Positions 53,593 through 61,715 of a stretch of DNA of 64,000 nucleotides are shown piece after piece; position 1 is the stretch's first letter; each line of letters starts with the position of its first letter. A program made the translations under genes and the position numbers. The notes under the pieces are model-generated. The model saw only the letters and a program-made list of their open reading frames with translations, was not told the DNA's origin and did not search any database. Origin of the DNA: Chroococcidiopsis sp. TS-821 (GTDB taxonomy: Bacteria; Cyanobacteriota; Cyanobacteriia; Cyanobacteriales; Chroococcidiopsidaceae); NCBI RefSeq assembly GCF_002939305.1, contig NZ_MVDI01000012.1, forward strand, positions 62,001 to 126,000, in the 5' to 3' direction.

Positions 53593-55923
53593 GTGAGACA
53601 GCTTCCAGGTAGTGGAATGATATTAGCTGGGGCAACAATAACGTTGCTAGCAGCTCAGCCCGTGTGGGCAGCAGCAACACAGGTGACAGCGGTACGGCTA
53701 AATCCGACTCGCGGCGGGTTGAATGTCATTTTAGAGACTGCTGCAGGCGATCGCCCGCAAATTTTTACCAGCAGCCGAGGTAACGCCTTAGTCGCAGACA
53801 TCATTAACACGCAGTTGCGCTTACCACAAGGCAATAGCTTTCGTCAAGATAACCCAGCCCCTGGCATTACTACAGTCAGTGTCACTCAACTTGACCGCAA
53901 TAGCGTCCGCTTAGTCGTTGTGGGAAGTAATAGTACTCCCGCGAGTCAGCCTGCGGCGACCACAGCGCAAGGAATTACTTTCAGTATTAGTCCTAGTACT
54001 ACACCCGTAGCCCAGACTCCAGCACCGCAACCACAGCAACAACCGCCTGTACAAACTCCTAGTCAAACTCCAGGTGTCCTTGTACCTAACCCTGACGTAC
54101 AAATTCAAGGCGCACCCACACCCCAACCTGGAACGCCAGCACCACCGCCTTTCTTACCACGAGCCGTTGCCCCACCAGTAGGCGATATTGCGGTTTCCAA
54201 CGTTGATTCTTCTGCCTCAACGATTGATTTAGAAACCAACGAACGCGTACCGCGCTTAGTCTTGCGCGAAGCTCCTGTCAGAGAAGTGCTAGCCCTCCTC
54301 GCCCGTGCAGCTGGACTCAACCTCGCGTTTAGTGCGGCTCCCGCACCTGGTACGCAGCAAGCGCAAGAACCGACTCCTGGAGGGGAGGATGGACCAAGAA
54401 TTTCGTTGGATATTGAAAACGAATCGGTACAAGATGTGTTTAACTACGTCTTGCGAATTAGTGGACTACAAGCAAACCGCACGGGACGCACAATTTTTGT
54501 TGCACCGCGCTTGACAAATGAAGCACGTAATGTAATTGTCCGCAGCTTGCGACTCAATCAAATCAATGTGGGCAGTGCTTTAAACTTTTTAGTCGCAATG
54601 GGTGCTGAAAGTGCCGTCAGCCGCGAACGTGTTGTCACGAGTGTGAATGCGGTTCCGGTGGGAGGTTCTGCAACGCCTGTTACGCAAACGCAAACGAGTA
54701 CAGAAACGCGAGTCGAAACGCAGCGAATTGACTTCCAAGACTCGATACCCCTGTTACGCGGTTTACAGGTTGTGGGAGACGAACGGACAAACTCTGTCAG
54801 CTTAATTGGTACTCCTCGGCAAGTTGAGATTGCAACTGCGCAATTAGTGCAAATCGATTCGCGCAGGCGTCAAGTCGCTGTCAACGTCAAGATTATTGAT
54901 GTTAACTTAGTGGCAGTAAACGAGGCTAACACGAGCTTTTCATTCGGCATTGGGGACAGTTTCTTTGTCAGCGATGGTGGTTCGGCTGTCTTTAACTTTG
55001 GTGGAACTAATCCACCATCAGCAGGTACTGCACAAACAAACCTGTTTGGTCGCCCTGTTATTCCTAATCCTTTTGGTGAAGGTCAACCTTTCTTAGATGC
55101 ACAGCCAAATGCTCCGTTTGGCACTGGTTCACCGCAACAATTTGCAAATCCGCCACTACAAGGGGGTAACATCCAAACTGGACCTGGTGTCTATCCTCGC
55201 TCTCCGTTTGGAACCAACAACAATCCTCTGCAACCTGGAGTCACAAATATACCTGAGACTGGTCCAATTACATTTGGTTTACCAACTCTATTTCAATATC
55301 CGAGTCGATTTCTAGCACGGTTACAAGCAGAGGTGACGAATGGCAACGCCAAAATTTTGACTGACCCAACACTGACTGTGCAAGAAGGGCAGACAGCAAT
55401 TGTTAACCTTACACAAGAAGTCTTTGGCGGTTTTAGATTACAAACACAGACCGATCCTACTACAAACTTAACTACTCAAGCCAGAGAGCCAATTATCAAG
55501 CAGGCTGGATTAATTTTGCAAGTCAGAGTAGATCGCATTGACGATAATGGGTTTGTTTCCCTATCAGTTGCGCCTACTGTTTCTGCACTTGGAGATACAA
55601 TAAACACTGCTGATGGCACGATTGCACTACTACAATCTCGGCAACTGACTTCTGGACAACTTCGTCTCCGAGATAATCAAACTTTAATTTTGTCAGGTAT
55701 TATCCAAGAATCAGATCGGGTATCAGTATCCAAAGTCCCTATCTTGGGTGATATTCCTCTACTAGGGGCGCTGTTTAGAAGTACGAGGAAAGACAACTCT
55801 CGACAAGAGGTAATTGTGCTGCTCACGCCTCAAATTCTTGATGATTCCCAAAATTCTTCCTTCGGCTACAACTATACTCCTAGCCCAGAAGCACGACAGA
55901 TGCTAGAACGGCGAAGATTCTAA
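53593..55923 (+). CDS. pilQ: Type IV pilus secretin PilQ
   Basis: The outer-membrane channel of the pilus, 776 residues. The signal peptide (about 1-26) is followed by an AMIN domain (about 30-120, VTAVRLNPTRGGLNVILETA). After a Pro/Gln-rich linker (about 140-195) come STN/N-domains (LVLREAPVREVLALLARAAG, IDLENE...VFNYVLRIS style) and the secretin core (about 560-765), with KILTDPTLTVQEGQTAIVNL and VPILGDIPLLGALFRST. A Gly/Asn/Pro-rich insert (about 475-565) sits at the start of the secretin core. The start is GTG at 53593, with GAGGAG upstream. A gap separates it from pilO. Confidence 0.94.
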   Translation: MRQLPGSGMILAGATITLLAAQPVWAAATQVTAVRLNPTRGGLNVILETAAGDRPQIFTSSRGNALVADIINTQLRLPQGNSFRQDNPAPGITTVSVTQLDRNSVRLVVVGSNSTPASQPAATTAQGITFSISPSTTPVAQTPAPQPQQQPPVQTPSQTPGVLVPNPDVQIQGAPTPQPGTPAPPPFLPRAVAPPVGDIAVSNVDSSASTIDLETNERVPRLVLREAPVREVLALLARAAGLNLAFSAAPAPGTQQAQEPTPGGEDGPRISLDIENESVQDVFNYVLRISGLQANRTGRTIFVAPRLTNEARNVIVRSLRLNQINVGSALNFLVAMGAESAVSRERVVTSVNAVPVGGSATPVTQTQTSTETRVETQRIDFQDSIPLLRGLQVVGDERTNSVSLIGTPRQVEIATAQLVQIDSRRRQVAVNVKIIDVNLVAVNEANTSFSFGIGDSFFVSDGGSAVFNFGGTNPPSAGTAQTNLFGRPVIPNPFGEGQPFLDAQPNAPFGTGSPQQFANPPLQGGNIQTGPGVYPRSPFGTNNNPLQPGVTNIPETGPITFGLPTLFQYPSRFLARLQAEVTNGNAKILTDPTLTVQEGQTAIVNLTQEVFGGFRLQTQTDPTTNLTTQAREPIIKQAGLILQVRVDRIDDNGFVSLSVAPTVSALGDTINTADGTIALLQSRQLTSGQLRLRDNQTLILSGIIQESDRVSVSKVPILGDIPLLGALFRSTRKDNSRQEVIVLLTPQILDDSQNSSFGYNYTPSPEARQMLERRRF

Positions 55924-56009
55924 ATATAACTTGGTATGTACAACAGAATAATGCTACTTTTGCTAATGATTGAAAATCAATACATCCTACATGAATTGTA
56001 AGGATACAA

Positions 56010-56594
56010 ATGAGAAATAAAAAGCAAGATATGGTCAGTAGAACTCATACTATTGTTGGCTGTAAATCTTACTACATGTTACTTAGCTTGACAATACTTT
56101 CTTCAGGCATTATGCAGCTTATACCTCAAGCAGCTAATGCAAATCCACCAAACAACCGTTATGCTGATTGTTCTTTTGCTTTTCCTTACGTCTATGGGTC
56201 ACCGATACCTTGTCCAACTACAGTGTCTACTTACAACCGACCGCTCGGTTTCATTGACACTGTATCTCGCACAGTAGTTTCAGGGTGGGCAGAAGATTAT
56301 GATATCACTGGTCCAATCAATGTGCATATTTACAAAGTAGTAAACGGCGTACGCTCATTCGTAACAGCCCAACCAGCTAATCTCTATAGAGCAGATGGCA
56401 ATATTGGCTATCATGGTTTTTATGTCACTGGTTCCTTTCCAGTAGGAGCTAGCATTGAAGTTTATGCTATCGGAGTAAGCGGAGTATACGGTCCTTTTTA
56501 CCCCTTTTGTCAAAGCAATAGAGTAGATTGCGGAGAACCAGATGGTGAGAATTCTTCGCTCCCTACTTCAGGAACGAGCAGAATTGTAAAGTAA
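56010..56594 (+). CDS. Exported protein with one beta-sandwich repeat domain
   Basis: A 194-residue exported protein. A long N region and hydrophobic core (about 20-45, MLLSLTILSSGIMQLIPQAA) lead into a signal cleavage near NA|NPP. Residues about 75-165 form a domain I know from secreted cyanobacterial and actinobacterial proteins: GFIDTVSRTVVSGWAEDYDI, NVHIYKVVNGVR and GNIGYHGFYVTGSFPVG. It is a predicted beta-sandwich. Six cysteines may form disulfides. The tail is Ser/Gly-rich. A link to pili is possible by position only. An alternative ATG at 56031 would shorten the N region. Confidence 0.65.
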   Translation: MRNKKQDMVSRTHTIVGCKSYYMLLSLTILSSGIMQLIPQAANANPPNNRYADCSFAFPYVYGSPIPCPTTVSTYNRPLGFIDTVSRTVVSGWAEDYDITGPINVHIYKVVNGVRSFVTAQPANLYRADGNIGYHGFYVTGSFPVGASIEVYAIGVSGVYGPFYPFCQSNRVDCGEPDGENSSLPTSGTSRIVK

Positions 56595-57194
56595 TTATAA
56601 GTATCTGTAGCCGTAGTACTGTTAATGAGGCGTAGTAAAACTGACACTCAAAGTACTATGTCTCAAAGCTTGCTATGCGACCCAATTTGTACAGCGCAGA
56701 TAGAGTAATAACTCTCAATTCTCTAGGTTAACTCACAATTTATTGGTTTAAAGCAATTTGTTTATCGTGATTGCATCCTTGCTTATGCTCAAATAAACAC
56801 GCCTAGATCATTATAGGTAAGCAATTTTCGCAAGATTACTTATAACCTTGGTTGAGAATTCTTCTGTTTTCAACTCATCAACTTGTCTAATTGCGTTTGT
56901 ATTGATGTAGTTAGCACTGCTTCTAGACGGCTACTTAAGAGTTTTTTGCAGTTGAATATGGTACAAATCACAGTGAAAATACCTAAAAAATGTTGAAATC
57001 CATATATCTTAAAGGTTTCACCGATCCATATCGAGCTAGCACGCCTTAGAATAGGGCATTGAAATATCGAGCCTAGGAGAGTTTCAGCGATTGTCTTGAA
57101 ATGAAACCTCTTGCTCGACACAAGCTGAGTCTCCACACACCCTGAGATTCAGCAGTTTCATCAAATCTAATCTGTAAACTCTAAGGAGATCTAC
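56595..57194. other. 600-base gap before the HU gene
   Basis: I see no convincing gene. An 88-codon minus-strand frame at 56870-57136 has no ribosome site and no family look. The gap contains the HU leader and ends with AAGGAG (57182-57187) before the HU ATG. The rest is unexplained AT-rich DNA. Confidence 0.45.
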
Positions 57195-57479
57195 ATGAAC
57201 AAAGGTGAATTAGTTGACGCGATCGCAGATAAGGCAAGCGTTACCAAAAAGCAAGCCGATGCAGTTTTAACCGCAGCTTTAGAAACAATCATCGAAGCTG
57301 TTTCTTCTGGTGATAAAGTCACGCTGGTAGGTTTTGGTTCATTCGAGCCGCGCGAGCGCAAAGCCCGTGAAGGTCGTAACCCGAAAACCGGTGATAAAAT
57401 GGAAATTCCAGCAACAAAGGTGCCCGCCTTTTCGGCTGGGAAGCTTTTCCGCGAAAAAGTGTCACCAGGCAAAGACTAA
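57195..57479 (+). CDS. hup: HU family DNA-binding protein
   Basis: A 94-residue histone-like protein that bends and packs DNA. The start MNKGELVDAIADKASVTKKQ and the DNA-binding arm VTLVGFGSFEPRERKAREGR followed by NPKTGDKMEIPATKVPAFSA are typical; the conserved proline at the tip lies in RNPKTG. AAGGAG is seven bases upstream. The cobD gene starts 19 bases later. Confidence 0.96.
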   Translation: MNKGELVDAIADKASVTKKQADAVLTAALETIIEAVSSGDKVTLVGFGSFEPRERKAREGRNPKTGDKMEIPATKVPAFSAGKLFREKVSPGKD

Positions 57480-57498
57480 AAAACTGCTCACATACTTG

Positions 57499-58545
57499 AT
57501 GCGACCTATTCACGGGGGGAATTTAGCCTGGGCAGCAGCAGTTGCTGGCTGTTCCCCTAGCGATATTCTGGATTTTTCTGCAAGTATCAACCCCTTGGGA
57601 CCGCCCAAGAGTGCGATCGCAGCAATTCGAGCGCATTTGGGGGATCTATGCGCTTATCCAGACCCCAACTACGGGGAATTACGCACCGCGTTAGGTCAGT
57701 GGCATCAATTACCACCCGAATGGATTCTGCCGGGGAATGGCTCGGCAGAATTACTTACCTGGGCAGGCTGGGATTTAGCACAACTTGCTAAAACTTACTT
57801 ATTTACCCCAGCCTTTGCCGATTACTATCGCGCTTTGAAAGCTTTTGGTGCGATAGTGCAGGAATGTCCTCTGGAACTAGAGGTCGGGGGTAATGTTTCA
57901 GCATCAGAGTGTGGTTTACTTTTAAATAATCCTCACAATCCTACAGGGCAGATGTTTATGCGAGAAACGATTCTGCCTTATCTTGAGCAATTTGCTTTGG
58001 TTGTGGTGGATGAAGCGTTTATGGATTTTCTGCCACCAGGTGAAGAACAAAGTTTAATTCCTCTGGTACAGAAGTATCCTAATTTAGTCATTTTGCGATC
58101 GCTCACCAAATTTTACAGTTTACCTGGGCTGCGACTCGGATATGCGATCGCGCACCCAGACCGTTTGCAAAGTTGGCAGCAACGACGCGATCCGTGGACG
58201 GTGAATACACTAGCAGCAGTGGCGGCGATCGCCGCGATTCATGACAGCGACTTTCAACAGCGAACTTGGGCATGGCTACCACCGGCAAGAACTCAATTAT
58301 TTGAGGGTTTAGCGCAAATACCTGGATTGCGCCCTTTAGAAAGTACTGCTAACTTTTTACTCGTACAATGCGAGTCGAGTCAAATTTTGCAACAGCAGTT
58401 GTTACAGCACCACAAAATTTTAATTCGCGATTGTTTGAGTTTTCCCACTCTAGGCGATCGCTTTTTCCGCATTGCGGTACGCTCAAATGCAGAAAATGAA
58501 CGTTTGTTGCAGGCATTGTTTCAGCTATTAGCGATTAGCTACTAG
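57499..58545 (+). CDS. cobD: Threonine-phosphate decarboxylase
   Basis: A PLP enzyme that makes (R)-1-amino-2-propanol phosphate from threonine phosphate for the lower-loop linker of cobalamin. It is also called CobC in some nomenclature. From the ATG at 57499 it has 348 residues: MRPIHGGNLAWAAAVAGCSP is the family start, then DFSASINPLGPP, NNPHNPTGQMF, VVVDEAFMDFLPPGEEQSLI, and SLTKFYSLPGLRLGYAIAHP with the PLP lysine. It resembles histidinol-phosphate aminotransferase, but HGGN and DFSASINP point to CobD. A longer upstream frame overlaps HU and is not coding. Confidence 0.9.
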   Translation: MRPIHGGNLAWAAAVAGCSPSDILDFSASINPLGPPKSAIAAIRAHLGDLCAYPDPNYGELRTALGQWHQLPPEWILPGNGSAELLTWAGWDLAQLAKTYLFTPAFADYYRALKAFGAIVQECPLELEVGGNVSASECGLLLNNPHNPTGQMFMRETILPYLEQFALVVVDEAFMDFLPPGEEQSLIPLVQKYPNLVILRSLTKFYSLPGLRLGYAIAHPDRLQSWQQRRDPWTVNTLAAVAAIAAIHDSDFQQRTWAWLPPARTQLFEGLAQIPGLRPLESTANFLLVQCESSQILQQQLLQHHKILIRDCLSFPTLGDRFFRIAVRSNAENERLLQALFQLLAISY

Positions 58546-58554
58546 CTAAATATT

Positions 58555-59961
58555 ATGATTGACTACGATGTTGTAATTATTGGTGGCAGTCTGACGGGGC
58601 GCTATGCAGCGATTCTAGCGACTCAATTGCACGCTAAAGTTGCGCTAGTAGAACCTCCGCAACAAACAATTTTTCAGAATGTTTTGATACCTCATGCATT
58701 GGCTTATCTTGGGAAACGCCAACAGCTTGATGCAATGCAATGGGGAATGACTGCGGACAATAAAAACGCTGTGCCGCGGGCAGATAGATCGCTGCAAGTT
58801 AAGAGTGTTGTCGCTGATGTAGAAGAACAATATTCCCCTGCTGTTTTAGCGGCGTTGGGAGTTGATCTAATTTCTGGCGTTGGGCAATTTGCGCGATCGC
58901 CTGCGCTGACTTTTAGCGTGAATCGGCGTCAACTCGAATCGCGTAGTTACCTACTTGCTACAGGTTCGCGTCCGATTATCCCTGATATTGAAGGATTGCA
59001 AGCAACAGATTACTACACAACCGCAGACATTTTATCCGTACTCAATTGTGCCAACCCACCAACTCGATGGGTCGTTGTCGGGGGAGATCCATCGGGAATT
59101 CAAATGGCGCAAATCCTCGCACGCTTTGGTTTAGATGTGACTTTGATCGTTCAGCATTCGCATATCTTACCCCAAGAAGATCCGGCAATCGCGCAACTGA
59201 TTCAAGCAGCGTTGGAAGCGGAAGGCGTGCGGATTTTGACAGAACCCGTTACTCAAATCAAGCAGATCCAAGATAAAAAATGGGTGCAAGCGGGCGATCG
59301 AGCGATTGAAACCGATGAAATTTTATTGTGTGCTGGACGACAGCCGGATGTGGCGCATCTCAACTTAGAAGCTGTTGGCGTGCGATCGCAGCGTCATCGT
59401 TTAGTAGTAAACGCGAGACTGCAAACAACGCATCCTCGAATCTATGCTTGTGGAGAAGCCATCGGCGGCTATCCTTTAACGAACGTGGCGCATTATGAAG
59501 CAGCGATCGCCTTAAAAAATGCGTTGGGTTTGACGCGCGATCGGGTCGATTACAGTAGTATTCCTTGGGCAATTTTTTGCGATCCGCAGTTAGCACGAGT
59601 CGGACTTACCGAAACGCAAGCCCGACAATTGTTCGGTGATGTCGTGGTGTTGCGTCAGTATTTCAAAAGCGTCGCCGCTGCGCAAATCGAGATAGCAACA
59701 ACGGGAGTTTGTCAAGTCGTACTTTTACCTAATGGAGAAATTTTAGGCGCGACGATTATCGGCGCTTGCGCCGCAGAATTGATTCATGTTTTCAGTTTGG
59801 CGATCGCCCAGCACATCAAAATTAACAAGATTGCGCAACTTGCTCCGATTTATCCTAGTTTTTCAGAAATTTTCGCTCAAATCGCGATATTAACGTACCA
59901 AACACGCTTAAACCGTCCTTCAATTTGGGATAAGATTTTAGCAACTTTCCGCCGTTGGTGA
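58555..59961 (+). CDS. FAD-dependent pyridine nucleotide-disulfide oxidoreductase-like protein lacking the redox cysteines
   Basis: A 468-residue flavoprotein with the fold of mercuric reductase/lipoamide dehydrogenase. The FAD loop is VVIIGGSLTGRYAAILA; the NAD(P) loop is WVVVGGDPSGIQMAQILARF; FAD-contact YACGEAIGGYPLTN and the dimer domain are present. The redox-active CxxxxC, normally about 40 residues from the start, is absent: that region reads QNVLIPHALAYLGKR. The C-terminal catalytic His of HPTxSE reads YPSFSE. So it cannot act as a disulfide reductase; it may be an electron-transfer or NAD(P)H-oxidase-like protein. It follows cobD by nine bases and may be co-transcribed. Confidence 0.85.
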   Translation: MIDYDVVIIGGSLTGRYAAILATQLHAKVALVEPPQQTIFQNVLIPHALAYLGKRQQLDAMQWGMTADNKNAVPRADRSLQVKSVVADVEEQYSPAVLAALGVDLISGVGQFARSPALTFSVNRRQLESRSYLLATGSRPIIPDIEGLQATDYYTTADILSVLNCANPPTRWVVVGGDPSGIQMAQILARFGLDVTLIVQHSHILPQEDPAIAQLIQAALEAEGVRILTEPVTQIKQIQDKKWVQAGDRAIETDEILLCAGRQPDVAHLNLEAVGVRSQRHRLVVNARLQTTHPRIYACGEAIGGYPLTNVAHYEAAIALKNALGLTRDRVDYSSIPWAIFCDPQLARVGLTETQARQLFGDVVVLRQYFKSVAAAQIEIATTGVCQVVLLPNGEILGATIIGACAAELIHVFSLAIAQHIKINKIAQLAPIYPSFSEIFAQIAILTYQTRLNRPSIWDKILATFRRW

Positions 59962-59986
59962 CTCATAGACCTCCTACATGAATACT

Positions 59987-60090
59987 GAGCAAATTTATTC
60001 GCTGAGATAAACCCTGTCTGCCATCGCAAGCTTATTTAGCGTGCTTCCGCACACTGCGTTCGAGTAGCCCCAACTTCAATCGGAAGATTC
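59987..60090 (+). repeat. Dispersed structured repeat, copy 4
   Basis: It contains GCGTGCTTCCGCAC (stem GTGC/GCAC), then ACACTGCGTTCGAGTAGCCCC. The run CGCACACTgcGTTcGagTAgCCCC aligns with copy 1 at 19856-19947. The flanks also share AAATTxATTCGC/AAATTCGC and ATAAAC in the same order. Confidence 0.55.
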
Positions 60091-60270
60091 CGCACTTGTT
60101 GACAATTCGCTAGACTGAAAGAATTCCTCTTTATCTGCTGAAATTTCCCTGTGTCGCTCTTGAGAATAGGTTCTCTGTGATTAAGTAAGTGGGTGAAAAT
60201 AAATATAACTTAAGGGCTGGTAATTGGCGAAGCCGCCTGTGGTCTCCCAGGCAAAGCGGAAAGAATCTGC

Positions 60271-60299
60271 ATTACCCATTACCTATTACCCGTTACCCA
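60271..60299 (+). repeat. ATTACCC heptamer array
   Basis: ATTACCCATTACCTATTACC plus CGTTACCCA: four tandem heptamers ahead of the PAS-REC gene. Confidence 0.75.
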
Positions 60300-60389
60300 A
60301 CAAATGTTACGTGTGATATTTAATTATGCCCACCTACTTAGTTGCCAGGTAAATTTCCAGTAAATAGGCAACAGCATCAGTTAAGAATT

Positions 60390-61424
60390 ATGAGTAGCGA
60401 ACAGTTTAGACAATATATTAGAACGATCCAAAAGCAAATTGCCAAACTGCAAGAGGAACTCGCAAGAGATTGGAGCGAAATTGCAGAAGCGCTTGACGGT
60501 TTGCAACTGATTCATGAAGAGATGCAGACAAGTTTGGAAGCAGCCGAGGTTGTCGAGCAAACTCTGCTTCAGCAAAATCAGCAAATCGCTGCGGCGTATC
60601 AGTATTATTACGACTTGTTTCAAACTTCACCAATCGCCTATGTGGTGACAGATGCCAATGGTTTAATTTTGGAAGCAAACCAAGCGATCGCCCAATTGCT
60701 AAAAGTGCCGCAACGCTACCTACTAGGTAAACCGCTAGCAGTTTATGTGGCAGAGGGAGAGCGCCACGACTTTTATACCAAGCTCAGTCGAGCCAAAAAT
60801 AGCGGCATCCAAGTTTGGCAAATGAGTATCTGCCCGCGAGAAGATACTCCCCTTGCCGTTGAGTTCTATGTTAGTACAGTACGTAGTGACGCTGGCTTGA
60901 TTGAACTGCGCATAGCAGTATCCACCATGAGCCTATCGCGGGAAACAACTCAAGCGCAACACCTGAACCAAGAAGCAATCCGACCAGAAACAAGATTTAG
61001 ACCGCACTTACCGCAATCACTCGATGGTTTACGGGTGCTCGTTGTCGATGACGAACCCGATGTCCGTGAATTTATCACGGCGATTTTAGAACCTTATGGA
61101 ATTGGTGTGAGGGCAGTTACAAGTGCAGCCGCCGCGTTAGCGGAGTTGGAGCAATTTCATCCTGATGTATTGGTGAGTGATATTCGGATGCCTGGTGAGG
61201 ATGGGTATAGCCTCATTCAGCAGATTCGAGCCTGGGAGGCGCTTCGGGGAAGGCATATCCCCGCCGCTGCAATTACGGCTTATCTGGACGAGGATCGGGA
61301 AAAAGCTTTAAGTGCTGGGTTTGAGGCACATTTGCACAAACTGGCTCCACCAACTGATTTGATTAAGATGGTGGCGCAATTGGCTGGACGCGCTGCTAAA
61401 CAAGAGTCTGATGCGTTGAATTAA
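60390..61424 (+). CDS. PAS-REC response regulator
   Basis: A 344-residue signalling protein. The N terminus is a coiled coil (about 1-60). A PAS domain follows (about 70-175; AYVVTDANGLILEANQAIAQ, LLKVPQRYLLGKPLAVYV). The C terminus is a receiver domain (about 205-330) with LRVLVVDDEPDVREF, the phospho-accepting Asp in DVLVSDIRMPGEDGYSL, and the conserved Lys in LHKLAPP. There is no output domain after REC. Such REC-ended proteins act as phosphate sinks or adapters. It lies 291 bases before a sensor-kinase-like gene on the same strand that may be its partner. The ATG at 60390 is chosen; an upstream ATG at 60342 adds an unlikely extension. Confidence 0.85.
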   Translation: MSSEQFRQYIRTIQKQIAKLQEELARDWSEIAEALDGLQLIHEEMQTSLEAAEVVEQTLLQQNQQIAAAYQYYYDLFQTSPIAYVVTDANGLILEANQAIAQLLKVPQRYLLGKPLAVYVAEGERHDFYTKLSRAKNSGIQVWQMSICPREDTPLAVEFYVSTVRSDAGLIELRIAVSTMSLSRETTQAQHLNQEAIRPETRFRPHLPQSLDGLRVLVVDDEPDVREFITAILEPYGIGVRAVTSAAAALAELEQFHPDVLVSDIRMPGEDGYSLIQQIRAWEALRGRHIPAAAITAYLDEDREKALSAGFEAHLHKLAPPTDLIKMVAQLAGRAAKQESDALN

Positions 61425-61715
61425 CTTTAAAAACCGCGATTCTTTTTTTTGCAGTGTTACCTTCTGGGCTAACTCAACTAAAGCAAATTGTTTAAGCCAA
61501 ACACATTGCCTGTACTTATGGTTTAGCCGCAATAAATTCACTTCACCTAATTGAAGTTGTGACAACTGAAAAAACGATAAAACCAATGCCTCGCTTTAAT
61601 TCAATTTGCTATAGCTCTAGTCAATACAGTTAGACCGTTATCGAAGCTTGTATTGATGTCCCTGAGGGGAGTTTAACTCTGAACCCTGCCATAAATTGCC
61701 AGAGCCATAAAAGCC

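Larger units (their letters stand above)
59962..60389. other. 428-base gap with a dispersed repeat and a heptamer array
   Basis: No gene is seen. It holds a copy of the structured repeat (59987-60090) and an ATTACCC heptamer array (60271-60299), upstream of a response-regulator gene. Confidence 0.55.

Noticed and set aside
56870-57136. An 88-codon minus-strand frame before HU
   Set aside because: No ribosome site, unusual composition, and it covers the likely HU leader region.
57334-57498. An upstream extension of cobD that overlaps HU
   Set aside because: It is out of frame with HU and has no similarity to the family; the ATG at 57499 gives the normal start.
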